64,000 nt of DNA, from contig NZ_PJAR01000038.1 in assembly GCF_002836745.1 (NCBI RefSeq), positions 1 to 64,000 of the forward strand, written 5' to 3'. The notes under the pieces are model-generated. The model was not told the DNA's origin. It did not search any database and was given only the letters and a program-made list of their open reading frames with translations. This document shows, piece after piece, positions 24,336-31,138 of the stretch. Source of the stretch: Glaciecola sp. 33A (GTDB lineage Bacteria > Pseudomonadota > Gammaproteobacteria > Enterobacterales > Alteromonadaceae). Each line of letters starts with the position of its first letter. Positions within the stretch are counted from its first letter, which is position 1. The position numbers and the translations under genes are program-made.

Positions 24336-25262
24336 TTGTTAACTATTTTTCGAAGGGCTTTTAATAGCCATCCATATAGAGTCACTCTTGCAATTTGCTG
24401 GCTCATACTTATATTTAGCGCACCTAACAGTTTTCAGATCATTTTTGATTATGTTGGTTTTTTGTTTATAGGTATTGTGGGTGCTATTTTTGCTAATTCA
24501 ACAGGTGCTGGTGGCGGGGTCGTTTTCGTTCCGTTTTTCAATCAAATTAATATGCACAATAGCGCTATTATTGCAACAAGCTTTGCAATTCAATGCTGCG
24601 GTATGACTGCTGGAGCCCTCACTTGGCATTACCACCGACAGTCTCTTACTAAAGATAACAATGTGAGCACCAACAAAGTAACAGACGACGGTGCTCACTG
24701 GTTGTATGTCAACAAAGGACTGTTAATTACTATTCCGTTTTCGATATTGGGTATCCTTATCGCTCAATTTGGTCTAAGTGAATATACACAGCAAATGCAA
24801 ACATCCTTACATATCGCTTTTGGTGTATTTTCCATTCTGTTGGCTATCGCCATTTATGGCTCGATTCCGCTATTGAAAAGGAGAAAGCTAACTAAACATC
24901 TTTTACCGATTGACGTATTATCGCTAAGCGTAATTGCTTTTTTTGGCGGTATTATTACTGCATGGTTGTCGGTGGGAGTCGGGGAGTTGGTTGCTGTATA
25001 CCTCATCTTGCGCGGCTTTAATGTAACTTCAGCTATAGCCTTGGCCGTCATACTCAGTGCGTTTACGGTTTGGTCAGGAATATTTCACCACCTGTTTGTC
25101 ACCCAAGCTATTTATTGGCATGTGCTTCTATTTGCCGGTGCTGGTGCCATTGTTGGTGGCATTATCGCGAAGCGAGTCGTTCTTTATTTTTCTGTTGTAA
25201 AGCTCAAACTATTTTTCGCTACTTGGGTGCTTATAATGGGTATTGCGAGCCTAATTACCTGA
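24336..25262 (+). CDS. TauE/SafE-family anion exporter
   Basis: 308 residues with about eight hydrophobic helices in the two-repeat TauE/SafE (TSUP) layout: FANSTGAGGGVVFVPFF in the first half and GGIITAWLSVGVGELVAVYLI in the second. Family members move sulfite, sulfonates or related anions across the inner membrane. The substrate here is not evident, as no sulfur gene is nearby. The start is TTG at 24336, preceded by GGCGAG, as no ATG occurs before the first helix. Its last 12 bases overlap the end of the convergent lipoprotein gene. Confidence 0.85.
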   Translation: MLTIFRRAFNSHPYRVTLAICWLILIFSAPNSFQIIFDYVGFLFIGIVGAIFANSTGAGGGVVFVPFFNQINMHNSAIIATSFAIQCCGMTAGALTWHYHRQSLTKDNNVSTNKVTDDGAHWLYVNKGLLITIPFSILGILIAQFGLSEYTQQMQTSLHIAFGVFSILLAIAIYGSIPLLKRRKLTKHLLPIDVLSLSVIAFFGGIITAWLSVGVGELVAVYLILRGFNVTSAIALAVILSAFTVWSGIFHHLFVTQAIYWHVLLFAGAGAIVGGIIAKRVVLYFSVVKLKLFFATWVLIMGIASLIT

Positions 25263-25529
25263 GTCGTCTTGGTCTTTTTCTGTGGGAAGCTGCAATGTCG
25301 GTTCTGCTATTTTTTTATCTCCCACTACTCTATTGCGCTGATATTCATATTCTTTAAATGTTTTTTCATAACCTCGTAAACAATCTTCTCTAGCTTGGCC
25401 TTCAGCCATGCGCCCACAAGCTTGTTTTTTATTAGTCATCATTAATTCATAAGCAGCTTTATTTGAGCATCCAGTGCCAACTAACATAGTTAAGACTGCT
25501 ACTCCGAGGAAATATTTTTTTTGTTGCAT
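25251..25529 (-). CDS. Small putative lipoprotein
   Basis: 92 residues. A lipoprotein signal with lipobox LVGTGC (Cys21) is followed by a charged, helical domain with two more Cys (CGRMAEGQAREDCLRGY), which could form a disulfide in the periplasm. No known domain recognised; short lipoproteins of this pattern are common in Alteromonadales. The gene is convergent with, and overlaps by 12 bases, the TauE gene. Function unknown. Confidence 0.75.
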   Translation of the reverse strand: MQQKKYFLGVAVLTMLVGTGCSNKAAYELMMTNKKQACGRMAEGQAREDCLRGYEKTFKEYEYQRNRVVGDKKIAEPTLQLPTEKDQDDSGN

Positions 25530-25785
25530 GTCATTCTTCTCAAAAGGTAATTAACTCTCTAATGGACACAACAGTGCCTAAAAGTTCCATTTAAAGCAAT
25601 TAATAGTGAATGCAATTTAAATTATCAGCCTTTTAGATTTTTATGCGGGCTTTGGACGGTAAGTGGTCATAAATAATTTTCTTAGTCTGTCGTTAATACC
25701 CCTTTTTTATCATTTAATATCAACTTACTTTTTGAGTGCTTAAAAAATACCAACACACATTATTAAACGTTTAGATCAGGCGGCT

Positions 25786-26181
25786 TTGCTTAACGACCCT
25801 TTAAAGCTTCAACTGATGGAGCCGTTTTCTGTTGAACCTCGCACAACCAAACAGGTTGCCGATCTCATGGCGTTAAAAGCGCCTAGGTTATATCGTCATG
25901 TTGAAGCTTTAGTAGAGGCTGATTTACTTGTTTTTATTCGAAAACAGCCTAAACGCGGCATAGTAGAACGCGACTATCAGACCATTGCTGAACTTGAAAA
26001 CGATATTTCTCCCATCGTAATGAGGTTAACCGGACGTGTTTCGCCTAAGGAGTTTGCCGCCTTGCGTCACAAACTCATCGAGTGGTTGGAGGAATGTGAA
26101 TTAAAAAGCGAAGAAGAGGGTCAGATCCCTTTGCGCGGTTTAATTACATTTTTTCCTTTAAAAGCTGTTTACACCAAATAG
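25786..26181 (+). CDS. ArsR-like winged-helix transcriptional regulator
   Basis: 131 residues with an ArsR-type helix-turn-helix: LNDPLKLQLMEPF then RTTKQVADLMALKAPRLYRHVEALVEADLL (about 18-47 the recognition core), followed by a wing and an effector-type C domain. No metal-binding Cys cluster is present. The only start in frame is TTG at 25786, which cuts into the first helix. The frame is open upstream to a TAA at 25741 and encodes helix-like residues (IIKRLDQAALL), so the true N terminus may use a rare start or have been broken by an indel in the A6 run at 25742-25747. It is divergent from the small lipoprotein. Confidence 0.7.
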   Translation: MLNDPLKLQLMEPFSVEPRTTKQVADLMALKAPRLYRHVEALVEADLLVFIRKQPKRGIVERDYQTIAELENDISPIVMRLTGRVSPKEFAALRHKLIEWLEECELKSEEEGQIPLRGLITFFPLKAVYTK

Positions 26182-26292
26182 CAATTAATCTGTCTCAAAC
26201 AATTGTCAGTCTGTAGAAAAGTTAAAGGCTTTCAAGTCACTGGTTGAAATATGCAAACACTCAATGCAGCTTTAGCCTCTTAAGCAGAAATT

Positions 26293-26313
26293 AAAGCGCT
26301 TATATAGCGCTAT
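26293..26313. terminator. Possible bidirectional terminator hairpin
   Basis: AGCGCT / AGCGCT arms (26295-26300, 26306-26311) around TATAT lie between the convergent HTH regulator and carotenoid oxygenase genes. The 6-bp stem is GC-rich but flanked by only short A/T stretches. Confidence 0.3.
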
Positions 26314-26324
26314 TAATCAACCTG

Positions 26325-27830
26325 TTAAGCGATAAAAGTACCATGGAACCCCAATGGAAGGGTTCTGTCAGTGATCGCTTGACCAATTGGGCCTGCCTCA
26401 ATATGTGCAGCATTAAAAATATTAATTCCACTTTGCTTGTTAACTACATCTAAAAACGTTTGTACAAGCCAACTGTCGTTCGTGTCTTTGGGCTTAATCA
26501 GTAAAGGTTCTTCAGCAAAAACGCCGGTATCGTAAACATATTCCTTGTGTTCACCCGACTGCGGCTTGTAGCTCACTAAGGTGTTTTTATGTCGACGAGG
26601 GGAAATACTTTTTGATGAGAAAAGAGCGCGAACAGTTTTACGACCTACGCCAAAAATGCTTGAATTTGCACTTAGATCAATTTCATCAAACCCAGGAAAC
26701 TCCATCGCAACGTTTGTTTTAAGTAATTCGCACGTTTTAGTATTCCTATTTGCCACTATAGTCGCCGAAACAGCATGCTCGCTATTCTCTATCTGTCCTG
26801 TGGCCATTAATTCAGTCATGCCTTGAGACAGTAAACTAGCATCTTCATACCAGCTCACGTTAACTCTGAGTTCGTTATTTTGTTCGGTAGCATGTCCAAA
26901 ATGAAACACAAACCCAGCAGGCAACTCAAACCACTGCTGGTCGTTTAAATCGTTTTTACTGACGATTAACAACCTAGAGCCCATTTCAGGCTGCCATAAA
27001 AATTTGTCGATAAACGTTTGACCACTATTATTAGCGAAATGATGCGGAGGCACTAAAAATATTAGCGACCCTTGGGTTTGGGCAAAATCGTGCATATAAC
27101 CTGAAAATGGCAAATTGATCGCCTTCACTTTTTGGATGCCGGCTTTTGGTTGAATATGGTAAACAAACAACATGCCTTTGTCAGCGTAGGGTGCAAAACC
27201 GAAATTCCACATACTGCCATCAGTTGGGTCAATCAGAGGATGGGCAGAAAAGGGCATGTGTTGCATTTCTTTACTCCATGTTTTGACACCTTTCGTTGAT
27301 AGTGAATTTGGGTCTAAGCGATAAGCTGAGCCACCCTCCCATAGGGCTAATAGTTCATTGTCCCATTCAAGCAGCGCCGTGTTGGCTGTATTTATTGAAT
27401 CGTTGTTGCTGGTGGGCATGGTGTTTTCGAAGGTCGTGCCAGCGCTTGCATATAAAAATTTACCCGCCGCTTGTTCTGCCACATACTTTTCGGTTTGCAC
27501 AAACTTGCCTTGATGCGAGACTTTGCCTGCATCAAACGAAAATTGTTGCACCATTCCGTCACCATCAAACCAATGCTTATAGTGCTGATTGCCACGCTGC
27601 ATTTTGGCCGGGCCGTTGCGAAATAAGTTACCAGAAAGCGAAGACGGAATATGGCCGATAGTTTTCATTTGCAAGGGTGAAAAACTATCCACATCTACCG
27701 ATTGCCAACCTAAAGACCAATCAATATCAGCGTTTGATGTAGCCGCCTGTACCATCGTCGGGACAGTCAATGCGGCGCCAGCATAAGCACCGGCTTGTAT
27801 AGCATTTTTCAGAAAAGTGCGGCGTTGCAT
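26325..27830 (-). CDS. Tat-exported carotenoid oxygenase (RPE65/lignostilbene dioxygenase family)
   Basis: 501 residues from the ATG at 27830, chosen because AAGGAG precedes it and the twin-arginine signal MQRRTFLKNA begins there; an upstream ATG at 27884 would run into the DUF2141 gene. The seven-bladed propeller family binds Fe(II) by four His, visible here as His197 (SAHPL), His247 (YMHDF), His310 (VFHFGH) and His496 (LGFHGTF). Members cleave carotenoid or stilbene double bonds with O2. A Tat signal suggests that the folded iron enzyme acts in the periplasm or on membrane carotenoids. Cotranscribed with the DUF2141 gene 22 bases upstream. Confidence 0.9.
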   Translation of the reverse strand: MQRRTFLKNAIQAGAYAGAALTVPTMVQAATSNADIDWSLGWQSVDVDSFSPLQMKTIGHIPSSLSGNLFRNGPAKMQRGNQHYKHWFDGDGMVQQFSFDAGKVSHQGKFVQTEKYVAEQAAGKFLYASAGTTFENTMPTSNNDSINTANTALLEWDNELLALWEGGSAYRLDPNSLSTKGVKTWSKEMQHMPFSAHPLIDPTDGSMWNFGFAPYADKGMLFVYHIQPKAGIQKVKAINLPFSGYMHDFAQTQGSLIFLVPPHHFANNSGQTFIDKFLWQPEMGSRLLIVSKNDLNDQQWFELPAGFVFHFGHATEQNNELRVNVSWYEDASLLSQGMTELMATGQIENSEHAVSATIVANRNTKTCELLKTNVAMEFPGFDEIDLSANSSIFGVGRKTVRALFSSKSISPRRHKNTLVSYKPQSGEHKEYVYDTGVFAEEPLLIKPKDTNDSWLVQTFLDVVNKQSGINIFNAAHIEAGPIGQAITDRTLPLGFHGTFIA

Positions 27831-27852
27831 AGTTGTCTCCTTAACTTTCTGT

Positions 27853-28272
27853 TTAACGAATATTAATGGTAATTGGTGTATCACCGACTACGGCAAAATG
27901 AGCATCAGCATATGAGGCGGGGCCAAATCTTCCGCCATTGTTGCTAAAGCCATAACCTTCAGTTGGCATACCAACAAGGTTGGTATCTAATTTTCCGTTG
28001 TTATTTTCATCGTGGAGTAGCTTAATTGCGTATTCGCCATCAATTAGGTTAGGAAAGCTGACGTCAAGTTTGTCGGCGGTCACGTCAATACTTTTAGTCA
28101 CTGCCGGCTGGCCGTTATTGTACGTTTCTTCGCTATTGAAAATAGCTATTTGAATAGCGCCTTTAACTACTTGAATATTGCTAACGGTTAGCTGTATTTC
28201 TGCTGCTTGGGTAAAAGCGGTTGCAGATAAAGCTAAAATAGAGCCCACAGTGAGTTGTTGAAATAAGTTCAT
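27853..28272 (-). CDS. DUF2141 secreted protein
   Basis: 139 residues: a signal peptide (1-23, TQAA-E) and a DUF2141 beta-sandwich with the signature YAIKLLHDENNNGKLDTN followed by GMPTEGYGFSNN. The Asp/Asn-rich loop resembles a calcium-binding turn. DUF2141 genes are often found upstream of carotenoid oxygenases, as here, so a shared role in carotenoid or envelope metabolism is inferred. It heads a two-gene operon whose leader contains strong inverted repeats. Confidence 0.88.
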   Translation of the reverse strand: MNLFQQLTVGSILALSATAFTQAAEIQLTVSNIQVVKGAIQIAIFNSEETYNNGQPAVTKSIDVTADKLDVSFPNLIDGEYAIKLLHDENNNGKLDTNLVGMPTEGYGFSNNGGRFGPASYADAHFAVVGDTPITINIR

Positions 28273-28315
28273 CGTCGTTATCCTTTGAGTGAGTTGACGT
28301 AATTAGAATATGCCA

Positions 28316-28368
28316 ACTTACGATTGACCGAATGTGCCAAAAGTCGTAAGTATTTTCGTGACTTTTGG
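28316..28368 (-). promoter_or_regulatory. Two mutually exclusive inverted repeats before the DUF2141/carotenoid oxygenase operon
   Basis: ACTTACGA (28316-28323) pairs with TCGTAAGT (28344-28351), and CCAAAAGTC (28337-28345) pairs with GACTTTTGG (28360-28368). The two pairings share bases 28344-28345, so both stems cannot form fully together. They lie 44-96 bp before the start codon. They may be regulator operators or an RNA switch in the leader. Confidence 0.45.
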
Positions 28369-28674
28369 GCTATATAGGGATTCTTTTATCAAGGTTATTA
28401 CCAGGCTATGCAAATCAACAATAAAGTTTCATATTATGGGGGCTGGAATTTGCGGTGAGCCGCCGTAAGCAGTTAATTCATCACAGGGGATTACAGTAAT
28501 TGAAGGAATCGAATCCTCGAGGTTTGCCCCTACACCTCACCGAAATTCGACTTAACCCAGTTGACGAGAAACATTCGCCTACTTGTATTTTTTTACAGTG
28601 GTAATGAAGATAAAGCAGCAAGCATTCTTGAGATAAGTTTTAACCCTTATTGTGCAAACTGGAGTACAAGGTAA
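28369..28674. other. Intergenic region with nested inverted repeats
   Basis: No protein gene recognised. The segment 28453-28542 contains three nested inverted repeats (CGGTGAG/CTCACCG, AGGGG/CCCCT, AGGA/TCCT), annotated separately. The rest is unremarkable AT-rich sequence. It marks the left border of a segment whose genes look foreign or broken. Confidence 0.4.
28453..28542. repeat. 90-base nested inverted-repeat structure
   Basis: Outer arms CGGTGAG (28453-28459) and CTCACCG (28536-28542); middle arms AGGGG (28485-28489) and CCCCT (28527-28531); inner arms AGGA (28504-28507) and TCCT (28514-28517). They are all in nested order and could fold as one long bulged hairpin. The tRNA-sized outline fails as a tRNA, because no anticodon arm or T-arm sits in place. 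Confidence 0.4.
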
Positions 28675-28788
28675 GTGCGAACTAAATTTACATTTAGTTC
28701 ATCGAAAGAACATTCCTTAGTCAATGAACACTTAAAACGCATTAAACATGATCAGCAAAGCATGCTGGCAAAGTTTGATCTGACATAA
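28675..28788 (+). CDS. 37-codon ORF or gene remnant
   Basis: A GTG-started frame of 37 residues (MRTKFTFSSSKEHSLVNEHL then a basic, helical tail ending FDLT), with AAGG at 28668-28671 and GGAG at 28661-28664 upstream. The composition is protein-like and polar, perhaps a small DNA- or RNA-binding protein or the residue of a larger gene. It ends 57 bases before the MFS gene. No family recognised. Confidence 0.25.
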   Translation: MRTKFTFSSSKEHSLVNEHLKRIKHDQQSMLAKFDLT

Positions 28789-28808
28789 TAGGATAGAGAC
28801 CGGAGTGA

Positions 28809-28830
28809 GATTATTCTGACCCCGTAGATC
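28809..28830. repeat. REP-like imperfect palindrome before the MFS gene
   Basis: The 22-base stretch beginning GGAGTGAGA and ending TTCTGACCCC, located within about 28802-28825, folds into a hairpin with two mismatches. GGGGTCAGAAT-type palindromes are commonly scattered near REP-associated transposase genes in gammaproteobacteria. No transposase is visible here, so this may be an orphan element. Confidence 0.3.
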
Positions 28831-28845
28831 CCAAAATGAGGTTTC

Positions 28846-30123
28846 ATGATTCAAATATTGTATAGGGTTTGGCCCCTCTTACTCGGCATTTTATTAATTA
28901 TGCTCGGCAACGGCATGCATTTTACCCTTATCGGTCTGCGCGGTGGGATTGAAGGCTTTACCTCTGCTGAGTTAGCCATTGTCACCTCGGGCTATTTCAT
29001 GGGCTTTTTGGCGGGCGCGCGCCTTTCTCCGCTGATGATCAAACGGGTGGGACACGTGCGCGTCTTCGCGGCGCTTGGCAGCTTTATGAGTGCAGGATTA
29101 ATCGCTTTTCCGTTAGTTACCGAACCTTGGGTCTGGACGTTCCTGCGACTAATCGTGGGCTTTTGCATGTCGGGCATTTATGTCGCCGCCGAGAGTTGGC
29201 TGAACAATGCCGCGACTAATGAGAATCGTGGCAAAGTGCTGTCAGCCTATATGACCGCGCAGACTCTTGGTATTATAGGGGCGCAAGGCCTTCTGACGTT
29301 AGCCGATGCTGGGACCTCTGTGCTGTTTATTTGTGCATCGATTCTTGTATCGATTTCTTTTGCGCCAATCCTTCTTTCCGCTACTCCAGTGCCGGTTGTC
29401 GATGTCGCACGCCCGATGTCCTTGCGTGACCTTTTCCGTGGTTCGCCGCTTGGCACTGTCGGCATATTCTTATTGGGCGGCATCTTTGCGACGCAATCGG
29501 GCATGAGTGCGGTCTTCGGCACTCAGATCGGGTTGACGGCCTCACAGGTTTCCATGTTTGTGGCGATGCTATTTGCTGGGGCACTGGTGTTGCAACATCC
29601 TATAGGCTGGCTCTCGGACCGGATGGATCGCCGTAATCTGATCTTTGGGGCGGCCATTCTGGGCCTAATATCGTGTACAATTGGCTGGTTCACAAGCGGA
29701 GGTCTGCTGCTCTTGATGGTGTCTGCTTTTTTCGCAGGTGGGGTAACGACGCCCCTCTATGCACTTTTTCTGGCTCACGCTAACGATACTCTTTCGTCCG
29801 AAGATATGCCGGCGGCCTCAGGAGCGCTTGTTTTTACTTTTGGACTGGGTGCGATTGCAGGACCCCTGATATCTGGTTGGGCGATGCAACGTTTTGGCCC
29901 TTTTGCGTTTTGGCTGGTGCTTGGTGCAACCTTCGGTGCCATCGCGCTTTATGCGCTCTACCGAATGACACAGCGAAAAGCGACTCCAATAGACGAAACT
30001 GAAAGCTACATTGGTGTCCTACCCACTTCGTCAATAGTGGCGGTAGAAGCTGCCGGTGCATGGTCCGCTGAAAAAGCTGAGGCCGAACGAGAAGATGATG
30101 TTAAGGCCCAACAAGAAAACTAG
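28846..30123 (+). CDS. MFS transporter (YcaD-like), probably horizontally acquired
   Basis: 425 residues with 12 predicted membrane helices. The N-terminal half has SGYFMGFLAGARLSPLMIKR (motif A-like) and ENRGKVLSAY, as in the YcaD branch of MFS. The tail is long, acidic and Ala/Glu-rich (from about residue 375), as seen in alphaproteobacterial (Rhodobacteraceae-type) homologues. The coding sequence is visibly richer in G and C, especially at third positions (GGCGGC, GCGCGC, CTGCTGCTC), than its neighbours. The flanks hold a REP-like palindrome, a 37-codon ORF and a broken gene. Substrate unknown. GAGG lies just before the ATG. Confidence 0.88.
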   Translation: MIQILYRVWPLLLGILLIMLGNGMHFTLIGLRGGIEGFTSAELAIVTSGYFMGFLAGARLSPLMIKRVGHVRVFAALGSFMSAGLIAFPLVTEPWVWTFLRLIVGFCMSGIYVAAESWLNNAATNENRGKVLSAYMTAQTLGIIGAQGLLTLADAGTSVLFICASILVSISFAPILLSATPVPVVDVARPMSLRDLFRGSPLGTVGIFLLGGIFATQSGMSAVFGTQIGLTASQVSMFVAMLFAGALVLQHPIGWLSDRMDRRNLIFGAAILGLISCTIGWFTSGGLLLLMVSAFFAGGVTTPLYALFLAHANDTLSSEDMPAASGALVFTFGLGAIAGPLISGWAMQRFGPFAFWLVLGATFGAIALYALYRMTQRKATPIDETESYIGVLPTSSIVAVEAAGAWSAEKAEAEREDDVKAQQEN

Positions 30124-30223
30124 ACTGCGGCGCTCGGATATAATGTGTTAGCTTCTCTTGCTACAGCAATCACTGCCAATATTACATTGCCTAAATAGAC
30201 CAACGCTAATTTATAACTAGTGC

Positions 30224-30730
30224 TTAACTAATATCACTAATTCGATAATTTTTCTTATGCTGAGCGCTTCCAAATTCAAACTCATCATCAACAAACTTAC
30301 CCCGTAATATTTTCCCCAGTGGTGATGATGGGGTGATCACAACCATAGTTTGGTCTTCAAATACAAATTTGAGGCCCCCTGATACTGGCGCTAAAAAGAG
30401 CGATAGTGACTTTTCATTCTGATCAATTAATATGACTAGAGAACCAACAACAATGGGATCATTTAATGAGTAGTCCAGCGCTGTTAAATTTTGAATGGCC
30501 TCCAAATCAGCGCGGCACTCTGATGCACGTTTAGCTTGACCTTCTGCTAAATAAGCGGCTTCTAAGCCCAGTGTGTCGTATTTATTTTCTGCAACATTAG
30601 CTTTGTCTGTGGCTGTCGAATGGGCTCTTTTTGCCGCAGTCAAAGCGGTTTGATAGATTGCGTTAAGTTGCATTATCAAATGCTCAATTAATTTTCTTTT
30701 ACGATGCATTGGTTTCTTAAGACTCTTCAC
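30224..30730 (-). CDS. GreA/GreB-like protein
   Basis: 168 residues. The N-terminal half (about 10-90) is helical and charged and could form the coiled coil of Gre factors. The C-terminal half (about 95-160) looks like the FKBP-like GreA/B C domain with the signature ITPSSPLGKILRGKFVDDEFEF. Gre factors rescue backtracked RNA polymerase. The tip residues needed for cleavage activity are not obvious, so it may be a Gre-like regulator rather than a true GreB. Its first 14 bases overlap the end of the preceding broken-looking gene on the same strand. Confidence 0.65.
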   Translation of the reverse strand: MKSLKKPMHRKRKLIEHLIMQLNAIYQTALTAAKRAHSTATDKANVAENKYDTLGLEAAYLAEGQAKRASECRADLEAIQNLTALDYSLNDPIVVGSLVILIDQNEKSLSLFLAPVSGGLKFVFEDQTMVVITPSSPLGKILRGKFVDDEFEFGSAQHKKNYRISDIS

Positions 30731-31040
30731 GGAGGTTAAATGATTGGCTGTTTAGTAAACAACACTTTGTGTACGTTGGTACTCCAGTAGTTGCAAATCT
30801 TCGTTTCCACCATCCATTGACAGACCATGCGCCGCAGCAACATGGGCAAGAATACTCATAACTATCACGAAATTGTAACAGGTCCGCTAGATAACGAGGA
30901 TGTTGCTCTAATGCTGGAATACCTAACAAATATTGGTGCATCATATCATCGCCAACAGTGGCAAATGTTGGCGCCACTTGCAAATTAGTAGACCCTACTG
31001 CATATGGTCCGGCGATGTGAGGCGTCGATTTGGTCGACAT
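30717..31040 (-). pseudogene. Probable gene remnant (alpha/beta-hydrolase-like N terminus)
   Basis: 107 codons. Residues 1-60 (IAGPYAVGSTNLQVAP, MMHQYLLG, RYLADLLQFRDS) resemble the N terminus of long secretory-type alpha/beta hydrolases. After FRDS the sequence changes character to a Cys/Trp-rich stretch (SCPCCCGAWSVNGWWKRRF) with no hydrolase features, and the frame stops far short of any hydrolase length. Another frame over the same bases (MSILAHVAAAHGLS...) also looks protein-like, which suggests a deletion plus frameshift. Alternatively it is a real small protein with a zinc-ribbon-like Cys cluster. Confidence 0.45.
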
Positions 31041-31097
31041 CTCTGTTCTTTTTTATCGCTAAAAGGGTGGCTTGCATATGATTGGCTTACATGACAT

Positions 31098-31129
31098 GAG
31101 TATGGCAACTAACCTTAGCTGACATACTC
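31098..31129 (-). terminator. Hairpin at the end of the Mrp operon
   Basis: Perfect 7-bp inverted repeat GAGTATG / CATACTC (31098-31104, 31123-31129), 10 bases past the stop of the last Mrp gene on the minus strand. No clear T-run follows, so termination is uncertain. Confidence 0.3.
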
Positions 31130-31138
31130 AGTTATAAC

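Noticed and set aside
27831-27884. Upstream start for the carotenoid oxygenase (18 extra residues)
   Set aside because: It would overlap the DUF2141 gene and hide the twin-arginine signal; the ATG at 27830 has a proper ribosome site.
28453-28542. tRNA or tmRNA candidate because of 7-bp outer arms and a TCGAATCC-like stretch
   Set aside because: No anticodon arm, T-arm next to the acceptor stem or CCA context on either strand.
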